A DNA stretch of 64,000 nt from CAYJBH01 sp964369965 (GCA_964369965.1 CAYJGF010000013.1:9723-73722), one strand, 5' to 3'. Shown: positions 41,796 through 52,324, counted from the first letter of the stretch. Program-made: numbers and translations. Notes: generated from the letters alone by a model not told the origin.

Positions 41796-44009
41796 TTAAT
41801 CTTTGCTCACCCGAACAAGTTTGCGGTATTCGTTCGGAGTCATGTTTTCATGTAGTTTGAATTTTCTTATAAAGCTGGAGTCGTCCACATATCCTATCTC
41901 CGTGACAATGTCTTTAATTCTGCAATCGGTCTCTGCCAACATCTTTTTTGCATGTTCGATCCTAAGATATGTCACATATCCGCTGAATTTATAGCCGGTT
42001 TCTTCCGATATAACTTTGCTTACATATCGTGGTGAGAGGTTGAGTGAGTGCGCAACACTCTCGGCACAGATATCATATTCACGATAGTTTTCAAGCACAT
42101 CGTTAACAATTTGTTTTTTAATCTCACTGTCACGCTCGTCGTTATTATCCTTAACATTTTTCGTCAGTTGTTCCACAAGATTGCCGGCTTGTCTTTTAAA
42201 ATCTTCCATATAGTCCTGTTCCGATATAGAGGACAATACCATCCTTGCATCGGTATCAAGATTATGTGATTTTGCAAAACGTATAAGATTGTTGAGTACC
42301 TCCGCGGAAACATAACGAAAAATAAGCATTGAATCGCAATTTGATTTCATCTCATTATACATATTTGCGAAAATCAGGCGGGAGTCATTAATATTACCCG
42401 ACTGTATACTCTGTAGCAAAAGCGACATATTAACGCTCGGATAGCTGTCCTCGTCATTATTCTTCACCGTAAAAACTACTATCTCCTCATCGGCATCTCG
42501 CATATTTAAAGCGGTCTGTGCTTTTACAAACGATAGACTGCAATCATTTAACATAGTACAGACAGAACCTATCCCGATATAAAAAGTTGCTTTTCTCCAG
42601 TGGTTTTCCAATCTTGTTTTTAGTTCGCTTACAATTCTTATTAAATCGCATTTTTCTTTACTAAAATTACACAGTAATGCAATGCTGTCAGGTTTTGAGG
42701 ATATTTCAAGTGCGTGAAAATCGGCGTCGGAAAATCTGCTGTCGTCGATTAACAAAATACATTCGTCTATATCAACGCCCATGTTTTTGGTGTCCTTGCA
42801 AACAAATTGCATATATATTGAAACAAAGCTATCTCGTGTAAATTGAACACCGGCACAGTTGGCATAGTAGTGTAACTGATCCTCCGATTTGTTGGAAAAT
42901 AAGATATGTTCAATACACCTGTTGTAAACCATCGGCGCCACTTGTTTCAACTTTTTTTCCAATCTTCCGTTGTTGTAAACGATGTTGTTGAGGATATCAA
43001 TCTCATCCCCATTGAGCTTCTCATCGTCTATATTTTTAAACAGCTTTCTAAAAGGGTTGTAATTATAATAAGCAAAAATGGTCGAAAGCAACACAAAACA
43101 GACGATAACAAACACCACTGAAAGCACAAACTCGAAATTAAAGTTTGACAGTTCAGAATAAAAGTTGTCCTGTGTCATCACGATGCAGTAGGTAAATCCG
43201 GATATTTCAGAAATAGTCTGTATCGAGATAAGGTCACCACCATCCTGCTCTATCGTATTTATACCCGTACCGAAATATTGTGTCATCTGTTTAAAGCCGG
43301 ATTCAGTGACAGAAATATCGGAGATATCTCCTATCCCGACAGCATAATATGGGTTGAGATATGCATCAAAAATAAAAAGGCTGGCATCAATATCACCTAC
43401 GAACGATTTAACCAGTGTTTCCATGGTTTTGTGATCATATAAAAACGCCATACTGTCTGCGGTATTGATGGTTGATTGTGCGAGTGGATAGATAAAACAA
43501 AGCCCATTATCTTGTAAAGGATCTTCATAAGAAAACGGAGATGTCGAAATTATCTGTGGGGTTGTGCTACTGTTAAGTTTTGAATACAGGTTGACCATGG
43601 TCAGGTCATACGCATTGCCAAAAGAAGTTTCAAACTCATAGTAGGACATTTTCCCGGCGGAGGTATAAACGGCAGTCTCTTGACGGTCGTAAACTATTAT
43701 TTTTGCTAGAACATCGAGTGCATTTTCATAGTTCTTTATTATACCGCTACTCGACACCCTGTCGGTTTCATCTTCCATATTAAAAACATATGCAGTTTCA
43801 AGTGCTATGTCAGAAAGATCACTTTCCAAAAAATCTATCTTGGTTTTGATCTGGTCGACAGTTGAAAGCCGTTGTTCCGAGACACGCACTTTAATATCAT
43901 TACTTCGGGACAGGTAATAAAATGTAAAAAGGACAATTAGTGGCATAAAAAATAATATCAATGCGGAAAAAAGATATTTTTTGATTATGGACGATTTAAT
44001 CGGAAACAT
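41796..44009 (-). CDS. Membrane-bound AraC-family regulator 1
   Basis: About 737 residues. A membrane segment near residues 15-37 is followed by an extracytoplasmic Cache-like sensor (about 38-285), a second membrane segment (about 290-315) and a cytoplasmic linker. The C-terminal AraC domain contains SLNLSPRYVSKVISEETGYK and MTPNEYRKL. The ATG at 44009 is preferred (AAAGG 6 nt upstream). Proteins of this layout sense a ligand outside the cell and activate a neighbouring LplBC-type operon, here the genes directly downstream. Confidence 0.88.
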   Translation of the reverse strand: MFPIKSSIIKKYLFSALILFFMPLIVLFTFYYLSRSNDIKVRVSEQRLSTVDQIKTKIDFLESDLSDIALETAYVFNMEDETDRVSSSGIIKNYENALDVLAKIIVYDRQETAVYTSAGKMSYYEFETSFGNAYDLTMVNLYSKLNSSTTPQIISTSPFSYEDPLQDNGLCFIYPLAQSTINTADSMAFLYDHKTMETLVKSFVGDIDASLFIFDAYLNPYYAVGIGDISDISVTESGFKQMTQYFGTGINTIEQDGGDLISIQTISEISGFTYCIVMTQDNFYSELSNFNFEFVLSVVFVIVCFVLLSTIFAYYNYNPFRKLFKNIDDEKLNGDEIDILNNIVYNNGRLEKKLKQVAPMVYNRCIEHILFSNKSEDQLHYYANCAGVQFTRDSFVSIYMQFVCKDTKNMGVDIDECILLIDDSRFSDADFHALEISSKPDSIALLCNFSKEKCDLIRIVSELKTRLENHWRKATFYIGIGSVCTMLNDCSLSFVKAQTALNMRDADEEIVVFTVKNNDEDSYPSVNMSLLLQSIQSGNINDSRLIFANMYNEMKSNCDSMLIFRYVSAEVLNNLIRFAKSHNLDTDARMVLSSISEQDYMEDFKRQAGNLVEQLTKNVKDNNDERDSEIKKQIVNDVLENYREYDICAESVAHSLNLSPRYVSKVISEETGYKFSGYVTYLRIEHAKKMLAETDCRIKDIVTEIGYVDDSSFIRKFKLHENMTPNEYRKLVRVSKD

Positions 44010-44126
44010 GCCACACCTTTCATCAAGCTGTTTTCTCTTTAAAGGTAAGAATAACATCTATTCCATCACATGTCAACCATTACAGACAAAGTGAAATAGA
44101 TGCTAAACTATATGGTGTACATCTCC

Positions 44127-45578
44127 TTACCAGTATGCCAGCCGTTGTGGCATGGGGTCAACGGTCTGTGCCATTCTGTCACACATCAACTCGAGCATTG
44201 AAATTTTTATTTTATCAAAATCACTATCATAATATCGATTTGTTGTCTCGGTGGGGTCATCTAAAAGATCATATAATTCACAAGCTATCCCGTCGCCGTG
44301 TGTCTTGACCAACTTGTATCTGCCATCAAAAACCATTGTTAGAAATGCAAGTGGATCGCGATGGTTTATATTGGCATTGTAATATTCGCAATATATGCTT
44401 TCACGATGACATTCTTCACTGTTTTGCTCTGTTAAAAGTGGCAAAAGCGTCCTCCCCTGCATCTGCGATTGATACGACAGTCCGGCAAAATCGCAGATAG
44501 TTGGTGCTAGGTCCACCAACTCCACCAAAGCATTGCTCTCCTTTCCTCCAACAATCTTATCAGGATAAGATATAATGAGTGGCACATGGGTGTTCCCCTC
44601 ATAAAAATAAGGACCTTTCAGATAAATGCCGTGATCACCAAGGCTTTCACCGTGGTCGGAGGTGAATATTATCATGGTGTTATTTAGTTGACCGCTTTGC
44701 TCAAGATAATCAAGCAATCGACCAAATTGATGATCAATCAGGTCGATCATGGCATAGTACGATGCCTTTATATACCTGTGATCCGAAGCGATCATCTCAT
44801 CATATTGATAGTTTCCAACGGTGTCATATGAACCCTCGTGATCCTTTTTTTGAAACACGGTTTTATTATCAAGCTCCCTTTCTTTATAATTGGGGAGTGG
44901 CAACCTATCAAGATGTGATAAATATCTTGATAAATATTCCTCCGGTGGGTCAAATTCATGGTGTGGATCAAATGTATTGAGTGAAAACATCCATGGCAAA
45001 TCGTAACTTTTTGCACTTTCAATAAATTCTATGGCTTTGTCCACACACCATTTTGTTTGATGATATTCCTCCGGCATACCTTTTTTTACATATTTGCAGT
45101 CGTTTAACACAGGAGTTTCAAACTTTATGTTTTTACTGTTCAGCCACATGGTGTACTCATTCATCGGCCAGTTAGCGGATTTATCAATATCCCATGGGTG
45201 ATGCGACCAATTAAAACAATCATAGCCGTCGTCAATTCGACGCTCCTGAGTTTTGCAAACACTCGGATGACATGCACTAAGATGAAGTTTGCCGGCAAGT
45301 CCGCAAGTATAACCGTTATCTTTTAGTATTTTCGATACAAGTCGCTCATCCTTGTTGATGTTTTGTCCGTTTTGACGCACACTGCATGTGCGCGGATATC
45401 TGCCGGTCAAAAAACTTGCTCGACTCGGTGCACATACCGGACTTTGACAATAAGCACGATTGAATTTCACCCCCATACTTGCCAATCTGTCGATGTTGGG
45501 GGTGTTGACAAATTCGTTGCCATAACATCCAAGAGTGTCAAATCTTTGCTGATCGGTACAAAACCATAAAATATTCAT
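44127..45578 (-). CDS. Type I sulfatase B
   Basis: About 483 residues. Formylglycine precursor Cys49 in QSPVCAPSRASFLTG; metal residues in LWFCTDQQRFD at the N-terminus and IIFTSDHGESLGDHG near residue 315. Without a signal peptide it should be cytoplasmic. The ATG at 45578 is preferred because GGAA lies 7 nt upstream; the ATG at 45590 has no site. It is the last gene of the second ABC operon, directly behind the GH43 gene. No tandem copy of sulfatase A: the two share only family motifs, so they probably attack different sulfate positions. Confidence 0.93.
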   Translation of the reverse strand: MNILWFCTDQQRFDTLGCYGNEFVNTPNIDRLASMGVKFNRAYCQSPVCAPSRASFLTGRYPRTCSVRQNGQNINKDERLVSKILKDNGYTCGLAGKLHLSACHPSVCKTQERRIDDGYDCFNWSHHPWDIDKSANWPMNEYTMWLNSKNIKFETPVLNDCKYVKKGMPEEYHQTKWCVDKAIEFIESAKSYDLPWMFSLNTFDPHHEFDPPEEYLSRYLSHLDRLPLPNYKERELDNKTVFQKKDHEGSYDTVGNYQYDEMIASDHRYIKASYYAMIDLIDHQFGRLLDYLEQSGQLNNTMIIFTSDHGESLGDHGIYLKGPYFYEGNTHVPLIISYPDKIVGGKESNALVELVDLAPTICDFAGLSYQSQMQGRTLLPLLTEQNSEECHRESIYCEYYNANINHRDPLAFLTMVFDGRYKLVKTHGDGIACELYDLLDDPTETTNRYYDSDFDKIKISMLELMCDRMAQTVDPMPQRLAYW

Positions 45579-45592
45579 TTCAGTTTCCATTT

Positions 45593-47077
45593 CTATAAAT
45601 TCTTATAAATTATTTCGTCAATGCATATAGCACCCCTACCATGACTCCAAAGACAAGGGTTCACATAGGAAAATCCATCAGTGTTGTTGGGGTTCCAATC
45701 CGATATGTCTACAGTATGGATGAGTTTTTTAAACTGCTCAGAGCTCTCCGATTTTATCCAAAAGCTAACAGTACCATGGTTATTTCGTATCTTTAATGTT
45801 ATTTTATCTTGTGAGCTGATTTTCTCGCTATGAATTTCTTGCAAATGTTTTATCAATGTGAGTTTGCCGTCCATTAAACTGATATAACAATGTATGTTTT
45901 TGTCAAATCTATAGCCCAACGCAAATCCTGCTCCGGCTTCACAGGGATTTATAACTACACAGTATTCATAGAAATTAGATTGATGCATAAACGTCAGTGC
46001 AGGTGTATTCATAACATCTGTCGGTGAGCAGTTATAGCGGATATGACCCTGTACAAAACTCAATCTTTTCATTACCGAGCTATCATCAAAGTTATACAGT
46101 AGTGGGAATTGTCTGTCAGAGGGGTTGACCGATAATTTCTCGTTTTTATTTTGAGGGGCAAAAGCAGGAACTGATTGGGCTTCACTGTCGACCCCCTCTA
46201 CAACAAACCACCCGTCCGATGTCCAGGTCACCGGCATCATAAGTGTCTGCCTACCGACATAGCGATGTGCATTTTCTATACCGTGATAAATAATATATGT
46301 CTTTGAATTCGGTCCATCTACAAGTGTGCCATGCCCTGTACTCCACCATTTTTGTGATTTGTTATCTGTATGTACAATTGGATTATATGGTGATAGTTCA
46401 TAGTCACCCATAAGATTTTTAGAGCGGTACGAGATCACAAAATGGCTTGTAGGTGGCCCCATAGTTCCTCCATCGGCTATAACAAGATAATAGTAATCGT
46501 CGCGTTTGTAAAATTTTGGAGATTCGGGATATCTTCCTTCTACGTCAATATCGTCCGGTATTTGCCAGTCTTCACAAATTTTCCGAGGTGCTCCAATCAC
46601 CGACAAACCATCCTCTGAAAGTGGATACAGCATATTTTTTGCCATACAAAGATATCTGTTCCCTTTTTCATCTGTAACATGACCCGGGTCGATGTCTTTT
46701 ATACCGTCCATGAGGAGCGGATTGCTCCACTTACCGACAGTAATATCCTCACAAAATGATACCCATACGCCATAATCGGGAGAATAGTTATAAATATAGT
46801 ACCTATCACCATGTTTTATCAATTCCGGTGCCCATGCGGTCAACAAAGTCTCGCCATTGTCGGAGCGTACCGCACCTTCAAAAACGTGGTACAATAGTTT
46901 CCAATTTACAAGATCGGTTGAATGCCACATCGGCAATAATCGTAGATGTTCCCCGCATACCGAGTGGACAAGATAGTAATCATCACCGTCCTTTAAAATC
47001 GATGGGTCGGGAAAATCACCATATACTATAGGGTTTGTATATGATTGTGAATTTATAATACAGCTATGTTGTTCCAT
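45593..47077 (-). CDS. Glycoside hydrolase family 43 protein
   Basis: A 494-residue protein with a five-bladed propeller (about 14-310). The catalytic base is Asp24 in YGDFPDPSILKDG, a transition-state Asp lies in KDIDPGHVTDEKG, and the acid Glu is in RYPESPKFYK. A C-terminal beta-sandwich (about 325-494) is common in GH43 enzymes. Activities in this family include arabinofuranosidase, arabinanase, xylosidase and galactosidase; nearby GH51 and araD favour an arabinose-releasing role. No signal peptide. Its ATG overlaps the sulfatase C stop (TAATG). Confidence 0.9.
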   Translation of the reverse strand: MEQHSCIINSQSYTNPIVYGDFPDPSILKDGDDYYLVHSVCGEHLRLLPMWHSTDLVNWKLLYHVFEGAVRSDNGETLLTAWAPELIKHGDRYYIYNYSPDYGVWVSFCEDITVGKWSNPLLMDGIKDIDPGHVTDEKGNRYLCMAKNMLYPLSEDGLSVIGAPRKICEDWQIPDDIDVEGRYPESPKFYKRDDYYYLVIADGGTMGPPTSHFVISYRSKNLMGDYELSPYNPIVHTDNKSQKWWSTGHGTLVDGPNSKTYIIYHGIENAHRYVGRQTLMMPVTWTSDGWFVVEGVDSEAQSVPAFAPQNKNEKLSVNPSDRQFPLLYNFDDSSVMKRLSFVQGHIRYNCSPTDVMNTPALTFMHQSNFYEYCVVINPCEAGAGFALGYRFDKNIHCYISLMDGKLTLIKHLQEIHSEKISSQDKITLKIRNNHGTVSFWIKSESSEQFKKLIHTVDISDWNPNNTDGFSYVNPCLWSHGRGAICIDEIIYKNL

Positions 47078-48522
47078 TATATCACCTCATCTGCCGTGTT
47101 ATTCTGCCATTCGACCAGCGCTTTTTTAAGAACTTCGAGTTGTGCTGAGTGCTTGTCAACACTCACAAGGTTTTTCAATTCGTATGGATCATCCTTAAGA
47201 TTATATAGTTCATCTATCTGATTTTTGTTATAGACATATTTCCACATACCGTCCGATATCGCGCGTGCAAAATGATCTTCCATATGCCCATGACCCTCAC
47301 TCACAATGTAGCGATGTTCATTAATTTTGTGTTCACGCAGTAGCGGCAAAAGGCTTTTGCCGTCTACTTTGTTTTTGTGTTTTGCGCCAATCGCATCAAT
47401 TATAGTCGGCGCAATATCCGTGTTGCATACCGGCGTTTTAACAACGATGTTTGAATCTATGACGTTTTTCCAGCTCATAGCGAGCGGTATTCTAAGCACT
47501 TCCTCCGCCATGTATGATCTTTTGTCAAAATGTCCGCCGTGGCAAGCAACTGCATCACCATGGTCGGTTGTCCATATTATTATGGTGTTTTCATTCATTT
47601 TGAGTTGTTTTAGTTTGTCTAAAATCAACCCTGCCGCCTCGTCCATCATTGTTATCTGAGCATAACACTTTTGTAGGACTTTTTGCCATTCACTCCAGGG
47701 CAGTGGATTCGGTATAATAATCTTTTCATCCTTTGATATACCAAAATTTTCCTCGGTGTGATACACCGACGGCTTGTCGGATAGATCGTTTCGAAAACTT
47801 GGGTACATTGAAATTTCTTCCGGGTTATACATATTAAGGTACTCACATGTCGGGAAATATGGTGGATGTGGCCCCCAAAAATCTACACGTAATGAAAATG
47901 GTTTCCCATTATTCAACACTTTAATACTCTGTAGTCGCTCACATGCGAGATCGGCGAGAAAAAATGCCTCGTGTGTCTCTTTAGGGGTTAGCAATGTGCC
48001 GGTTGCGTGTTCATTGCACCACCCTCTGTTTTGTTCTATAATCTGCCCCTCTTCCAAACCGTCGATGTCTCTCCATTTGTTACCGATAAAACTTCGCTCT
48101 ATTTTAATTTTCGGGGTGGGTAGATTGTGTTTAGCAAGGTAATCTTTGTACTCTTTTTTTGTGTATGGGTTATTGTAGCTCGGGTAGCAAAAACCCTCAC
48201 AGCCATGCTCCAATGCTGTCCCCTCGCCCGCGTGCCATTTGCCGTAATAATAGCTATCGTACCCGAGCTCTTTTAATGTGTCAAGGTACAGTTCATGGTC
48301 ATAAGGATGATCAACACCGTTGTTAAGCTCACCATGATTATGTGGATAAAGTCCGGTCAACAGTGTTCTTCGTGCAGGACCGCACAATGGGCAGGCGGTA
48401 TAAACACAGTCAAATAACGCACCCTCACGCGCCAAACGGTCAAAATACGGTCTTTTTATATTGTGGTGTTTATAAAATGCCTGGTGGTCGTTGACTATCA
48501 TAACTATATTCGGTTTGTTCAT
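47077..48522 (-). CDS. Type I sulfatase C
   Basis: About 481 residues. Cys47 in TACPLCGPARRTLLTG is the formylglycine precursor. Metal-site residues are in VMIVNDHQ and IIWTTDHGDAVACHGGHFDK. No signal peptide. The ATG at 48522 is chosen because GGGAGA lies just upstream, inside the longer frame. The first gene behind the stem-loop that follows binding protein 2, coupled to the GH43 gene by a one-base overlap. Its N-terminal metal motif reads ND instead of the more usual DD or TD, a subfamily difference. Confidence 0.92.
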   Translation of the reverse strand: MNKPNIVMIVNDHQAFYKHHNIKRPYFDRLAREGALFDCVYTACPLCGPARRTLLTGLYPHNHGELNNGVDHPYDHELYLDTLKELGYDSYYYGKWHAGEGTALEHGCEGFCYPSYNNPYTKKEYKDYLAKHNLPTPKIKIERSFIGNKWRDIDGLEEGQIIEQNRGWCNEHATGTLLTPKETHEAFFLADLACERLQSIKVLNNGKPFSLRVDFWGPHPPYFPTCEYLNMYNPEEISMYPSFRNDLSDKPSVYHTEENFGISKDEKIIIPNPLPWSEWQKVLQKCYAQITMMDEAAGLILDKLKQLKMNENTIIIWTTDHGDAVACHGGHFDKRSYMAEEVLRIPLAMSWKNVIDSNIVVKTPVCNTDIAPTIIDAIGAKHKNKVDGKSLLPLLREHKINEHRYIVSEGHGHMEDHFARAISDGMWKYVYNKNQIDELYNLKDDPYELKNLVSVDKHSAQLEVLKKALVEWQNNTADEVI

Positions 48523-48541
48523 CTTGTCTCCCATTTAAAAA

Positions 48542-48570
48542 TAGTAGATGCGGTGGTGCCGCATCTACTA
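48542..48570 (-). terminator. Stem-loop with T-run between binding protein 2 and sulfatase C
   Basis: TAGTAGATGCGG (48542-48553) and CCGCATCTACTA (48559-48570) form a perfect 12-bp stem with a 5-nt loop. On the minus strand it lies 9 bp after the binding-protein stop and is followed by TTTTTAAA. It looks like a partial intrinsic terminator that sets a high binding-protein to enzyme ratio. Confidence 0.7.
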
Positions 48571-48579
48571 CAGCGTTTA

Positions 48580-50256
48580 TTACTGATTGTAAATTTCGTA
48601 ATATTTGTTATAAAGTTCGACCCATCTTCCCGACTGTAGAGCGTCAACTCTCTCGACATATTCGTTCCAGCTTTCATCTGTTACGCCGTCAATTAAAAAT
48701 GTTGCGATGGAACTGTTGATATATTTAAAAAGATCGGTTTTAATTGCGAGTGCCTCTTGGTTTTCCTCAAGGTAGACAAGATTGGGTAGACCGGTGGTCA
48801 TATTGTCCATATAGCTGTCTTCTGCAAATAGACTCTCCATACGGTCAAGCGCCTGTGGGGCGGTGAGCACCTTTGCACTCCATGTGTCAGCAAAGCACCA
48901 GTAAGGAACACCTGTTCCGAGGGTGCAGTCGAGAGAGTTCATCTCCGCCGTAATAATGGTTCCATCTTCTAATGTAGGTATTTCGGTCCAGTTTTGCACA
49001 CCGTTCTCGTCCATTGTGTCAAGATAAGACCATGATACATCTTCCTGACCAAATCGGACAGTGAAAGCATTTGTGCCGTTGTCCAACCAATAGTCAACCC
49101 AGCGCAGTGTCTCGGCAGGATATGGATTTTGCGAGGTTATCATAAACTGATTTTGCCCCATCTCTACCAACGCGCCGTTCTGCCTCCATACTGCATCACC
49201 TGCCTCGTTTTGTGGCATCGGGAGGTTGATATAGTGATTAGACTCACGGTTGCCGTTATTAAGATTGTTTTCCCAAAAGTCGATTGCGGCGGCAACACCT
49301 GTTGTCTCGGCTTTTGCCTTTATCTGTTGTGCATTTTGTGTAAATACCTCCGGGTCGATAAGCCCCTGTGCGTACCATTCATGAAAATATTCAAGTGCTT
49401 CACGTGTGCCGTCCATGGTCGGTGCAAATTCCAGCGGCCCCTGTCCGTCCATGGTTTGATTCATATAGGTTTCAAGATCCCATGATACACCAAACAGTCC
49501 GAAAAGGTAGGTAATTTTACTTACGTCTTCCTGAACGGTGATGAAACTCAGTCCGGTTTCATTTTTGCCGTCACCGTTTAGATCAGCTGCTGTTGCCGCA
49601 ACCAAAAAGTCATAAAGTTCTTCTAAAGTTTTCGGCTGTTCCATTCCAAGAGCATCTAAAAATGTTTGATTGACCTGAACAATATCGCCGACCTGAATGT
49701 TCTGATTTTCATCTATATAGGGCAGAGCATAGATATGACCGTCCGGATAGGTAATAAGCTTTCTCACATCGTCGCGTTCAGCCAAAATATTTTTGGTGTT
49801 TACACCTACCTCTTCGATAAGACCTTCCAGTGGTATGATTGCACCATCCTGTCCATATTCAAGCACGACGGAACTTTCATATCCGTTTCCACCGCCCCAA
49901 CCCATCGAACCGAATGCATCTGGAAGTTCGTTGGATGCCAACACCAGTTTATAACGCTCAATATACGCCTCGGAAGAGACAAGGTCCCATTCAACATGCA
50001 TGTTGGTCATCTCTTCATAGTCTTTAAATATCTGTAGTTCACCAAATGGCGCACTGTGTAACGGGCTGATCGGGGACATAATTGTTATGGAAATTTTCTC
50101 ATTCGATATGGGGAATGTGCCAGGTTCTGTCGCACTCGCCGCCTGCTCAATGGGTGCATCTGATTGTGTCGGCGTCTCGGCGCCATCGGTCGAGCAACCG
50201 ACCATAGTACCGGCGATGATTGAGCCGGCAAGCAATAATGCCAGTATTTTTTTCAT
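48580..50256 (-). CDS. Carbohydrate ABC transporter solute-binding lipoprotein 2
   Basis: A 558-residue long-type binding protein. Lipobox MVGC with Cys21, then a short Thr/Pro/Ala linker and the mature domain starting near residue 45. Same class as binding protein 1 but clearly diverged, so it should bind a different oligosaccharide. It follows its two permease genes and is followed by a strong stem-loop, then sulfatase C, GH43 and sulfatase B. Confidence 0.9.
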   Translation of the reverse strand: MKKILALLLAGSIIAGTMVGCSTDGAETPTQSDAPIEQAASATEPGTFPISNEKISITIMSPISPLHSAPFGELQIFKDYEEMTNMHVEWDLVSSEAYIERYKLVLASNELPDAFGSMGWGGGNGYESSVVLEYGQDGAIIPLEGLIEEVGVNTKNILAERDDVRKLITYPDGHIYALPYIDENQNIQVGDIVQVNQTFLDALGMEQPKTLEELYDFLVAATAADLNGDGKNETGLSFITVQEDVSKITYLFGLFGVSWDLETYMNQTMDGQGPLEFAPTMDGTREALEYFHEWYAQGLIDPEVFTQNAQQIKAKAETTGVAAAIDFWENNLNNGNRESNHYINLPMPQNEAGDAVWRQNGALVEMGQNQFMITSQNPYPAETLRWVDYWLDNGTNAFTVRFGQEDVSWSYLDTMDENGVQNWTEIPTLEDGTIITAEMNSLDCTLGTGVPYWCFADTWSAKVLTAPQALDRMESLFAEDSYMDNMTTGLPNLVYLEENQEALAIKTDLFKYINSSIATFLIDGVTDESWNEYVERVDALQSGRWVELYNKYYEIYNQ

Positions 50257-50313
50257 TTCATCTTCTCCTTTTTAATTGTAAAAACTTTATAAACATGCGA
50301 TGCAATCGCAAAT

Positions 50314-51213
50314 TTATCCTTTGACTGAGCCTATCATAACACCTTTTTCAAAATATTTTTGCACAAAGGGATAGACACACAATGCCGGAACAGAGGCGAC
50401 AATTATTGCGCCGTATTTTATAAGTTCCGCATAGCGTGAACGTCGGAGCATCTCCTCCATCATGGTTTCACTTGTGGCAGCCTGTGTCATGGAATTTTGT
50501 ATTAATATTTCACGCAAAATCATCTGCAACGGTTGAAGTTCATCTTTTGACACATATATTAATGCATTGAAATATTGATTCCAGTGCACCATACCATAAT
50601 AGACAACCAGTACCCCAAGCAATGCTTTTGAAAGAGGTAAAACAACACTGAAGAAAAAACGGAACTGCCCGCAACCATCGATGGAGGCCGCCTCCTCAAT
50701 TTCGGACGGTATGGTATTCTCTATAAAGGATTTAGCTATTATCAGATTATATATACTGATACCGCCAAGTATTGGTAGCACAAACGGAGTGTTATATAAG
50801 TTGAGGTTTTGCACCAGTATAAAAAGTGGAATAAGACCACCGTTGAAGAACATAACAAAGAGAAAGAATGCCATGAAGAACTTTTTGCCCGGCAATTTTC
50901 TTTTTGCCAAAGGATAGGCGGCTAACATAGTCAAGCAGAGGTTAAACAACGTCCCAAAAAAAGTGTAAAGAATTGTGTTGCGATAACCTATCCATATCCT
51001 TTCATCCTTGAAAAGCTCTATATATCCCTCGATTGTCACATCTTGTGGTAGAAATACAACCTGACCGCTATTTACCGCCTCCGGACCGCTAAATGAGGCA
51101 ATGAGCACAAAATAGAGTGGATATAATACTAACAGACTTATAATTCCCAAAAAAACGTAGTTGATCGCATCATATATTTTGTCGGCTCGTGAGCCTTTTA
51201 TTGACGTATTCAT
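50314..51213 (-). CDS. Carbohydrate ABC transporter permease (LplC/MalG type) 2
   Basis: A 299-residue permease with six membrane segments. EAA loop IPSEIEEAASIDGCGQFRFF; C-terminus KYFEKGVMIGSVKG. The LplB partner lies 12 bp upstream. A short inverted repeat (TGCGAT/ATCGCA, 50296-50310) lies between it and the binding-protein gene. No ATPase gene nearby. Confidence 0.92.
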   Translation of the reverse strand: MNTSIKGSRADKIYDAINYVFLGIISLLVLYPLYFVLIASFSGPEAVNSGQVVFLPQDVTIEGYIELFKDERIWIGYRNTILYTFFGTLFNLCLTMLAAYPLAKRKLPGKKFFMAFFLFVMFFNGGLIPLFILVQNLNLYNTPFVLPILGGISIYNLIIAKSFIENTIPSEIEEAASIDGCGQFRFFFSVVLPLSKALLGVLVVYYGMVHWNQYFNALIYVSKDELQPLQMILREILIQNSMTQAATSETMMEEMLRRSRYAELIKYGAIIVASVPALCVYPFVQKYFEKGVMIGSVKG

Positions 51214-51225
51214 AGCTTCTCCTTA

Positions 51226-52134
51226 TTACCACAGACTTGTACTTGTTATTTTCTTTGAAATCTTGTTTACAGTGGCGAGCAGAATAAGATTTATTACATT
51301 GTTAAACAGTCCCACCGCCGACGCATAGCCATAATCTATATCCAACAAACCTTTTTTATAGACATATGTAGGCAAAATTTCTGATACAGCAATATTTAGA
51401 TCAGTCTGCATGAGATAAGCTTTTTCAAACCCTAAGCTCATTATGGCACCCATATTAAGTGTAAGTATTATTACCGCTGTCGGAACAAGTGATGGGAGAT
51501 CTATATATATTATACGCTGAAATTTACTCGCACCATCCACAATGGCGGCTTCATGCAGTTCCGGGCTGACAGCGGTGAGTGCTGCTATATAAATTATGGA
51601 ATTCCAGCCGGTTGTTTGCCATATGCTGGATCCGATAAACATGGTGCGAAAATATTGTTGTTCGCCCATGAAAAGACGTGCTTCACCGCCAAATAGTGCC
51701 GATGCGATTATATTAGCTACGCCACTGGGAGAAAAAACAACGAACATCATACCAACCAAAACAACCACTGATACAAAGTAGGGTGCATATGTAATGTTTT
51801 GCGCAATCTTTCCAAGCCGTCTGTTTTTAGCGGAGTTTATTGCAAGCGCCAATATAATTGGTAACGGAAAAGTGAAAAGTAACTGTGTGAAACTCAATGT
51901 AAGTGTATTGATTAGTATGTCGACAAAATCGGGAGAGTTAAAAACGCGACGGAAGTGATCAAAACCAATCCATTCACTACCTATAATACCGGCACTTGCT
52001 GAAAAGTCTTTAAATGCCAGAGTCACTCCATACATAGGAATATAATTAAAGATAAAAATATAAATGAATGCCGGCAATATCATCAGATACAAAGGCCAGT
52101 ATCCTTTTATAGCCTTAAAAACTTTTCCCAACAC
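51226..52134 (-). CDS. Carbohydrate ABC transporter permease (LplB type) 2
   Basis: A 302-residue permease. LplB-type FNYIPMYGVTLAFKDFS near residue 29, EAA loop LHEAAIVDGASKFQRIIYID, and a C-terminus ending TSLW like that of permease 1. First gene of the second ABC/sulfatase operon, divergent from AraC regulator 2, which is the obvious activator. The upstream region on this strand has TATAAT but no good -35, consistent with activator dependence. Confidence 0.92.
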   Translation of the reverse strand: MLGKVFKAIKGYWPLYLMILPAFIYIFIFNYIPMYGVTLAFKDFSASAGIIGSEWIGFDHFRRVFNSPDFVDILINTLTLSFTQLLFTFPLPIILALAINSAKNRRLGKIAQNITYAPYFVSVVVLVGMMFVVFSPSGVANIIASALFGGEARLFMGEQQYFRTMFIGSSIWQTTGWNSIIYIAALTAVSPELHEAAIVDGASKFQRIIYIDLPSLVPTAVIILTLNMGAIMSLGFEKAYLMQTDLNIAVSEILPTYVYKKGLLDIDYGYASAVGLFNNVINLILLATVNKISKKITSTSLW

Positions 52135-52295
52135 AACACCTCCGAATAAATTTTTCCGTCCTCTTTGATGACATAATTTTACTACGAATTTTCCATGATG
52201 AACAGTACAAACATTTAAAAAACATTATATAAATTCACTTTTTCACCTTGTATTTTTTCACTATAGTATCATATTTTTATTTTCAATCAAATAAA

Positions 52296-52324
52296 TTGAC
52301 AAATTTTTATCGTTTCGTTATAAT
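52296..52324 (+). promoter_or_regulatory. Consensus sigma-A promoter of AraC regulator 2
   Basis: TTGACA (52296-52301), 17-bp spacer, TATAAT (52319-52324): a perfect consensus promoter 38 bp upstream of the ATG at 52363. It implies constitutive production of the membrane sensor-regulator. Confidence 0.8.
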
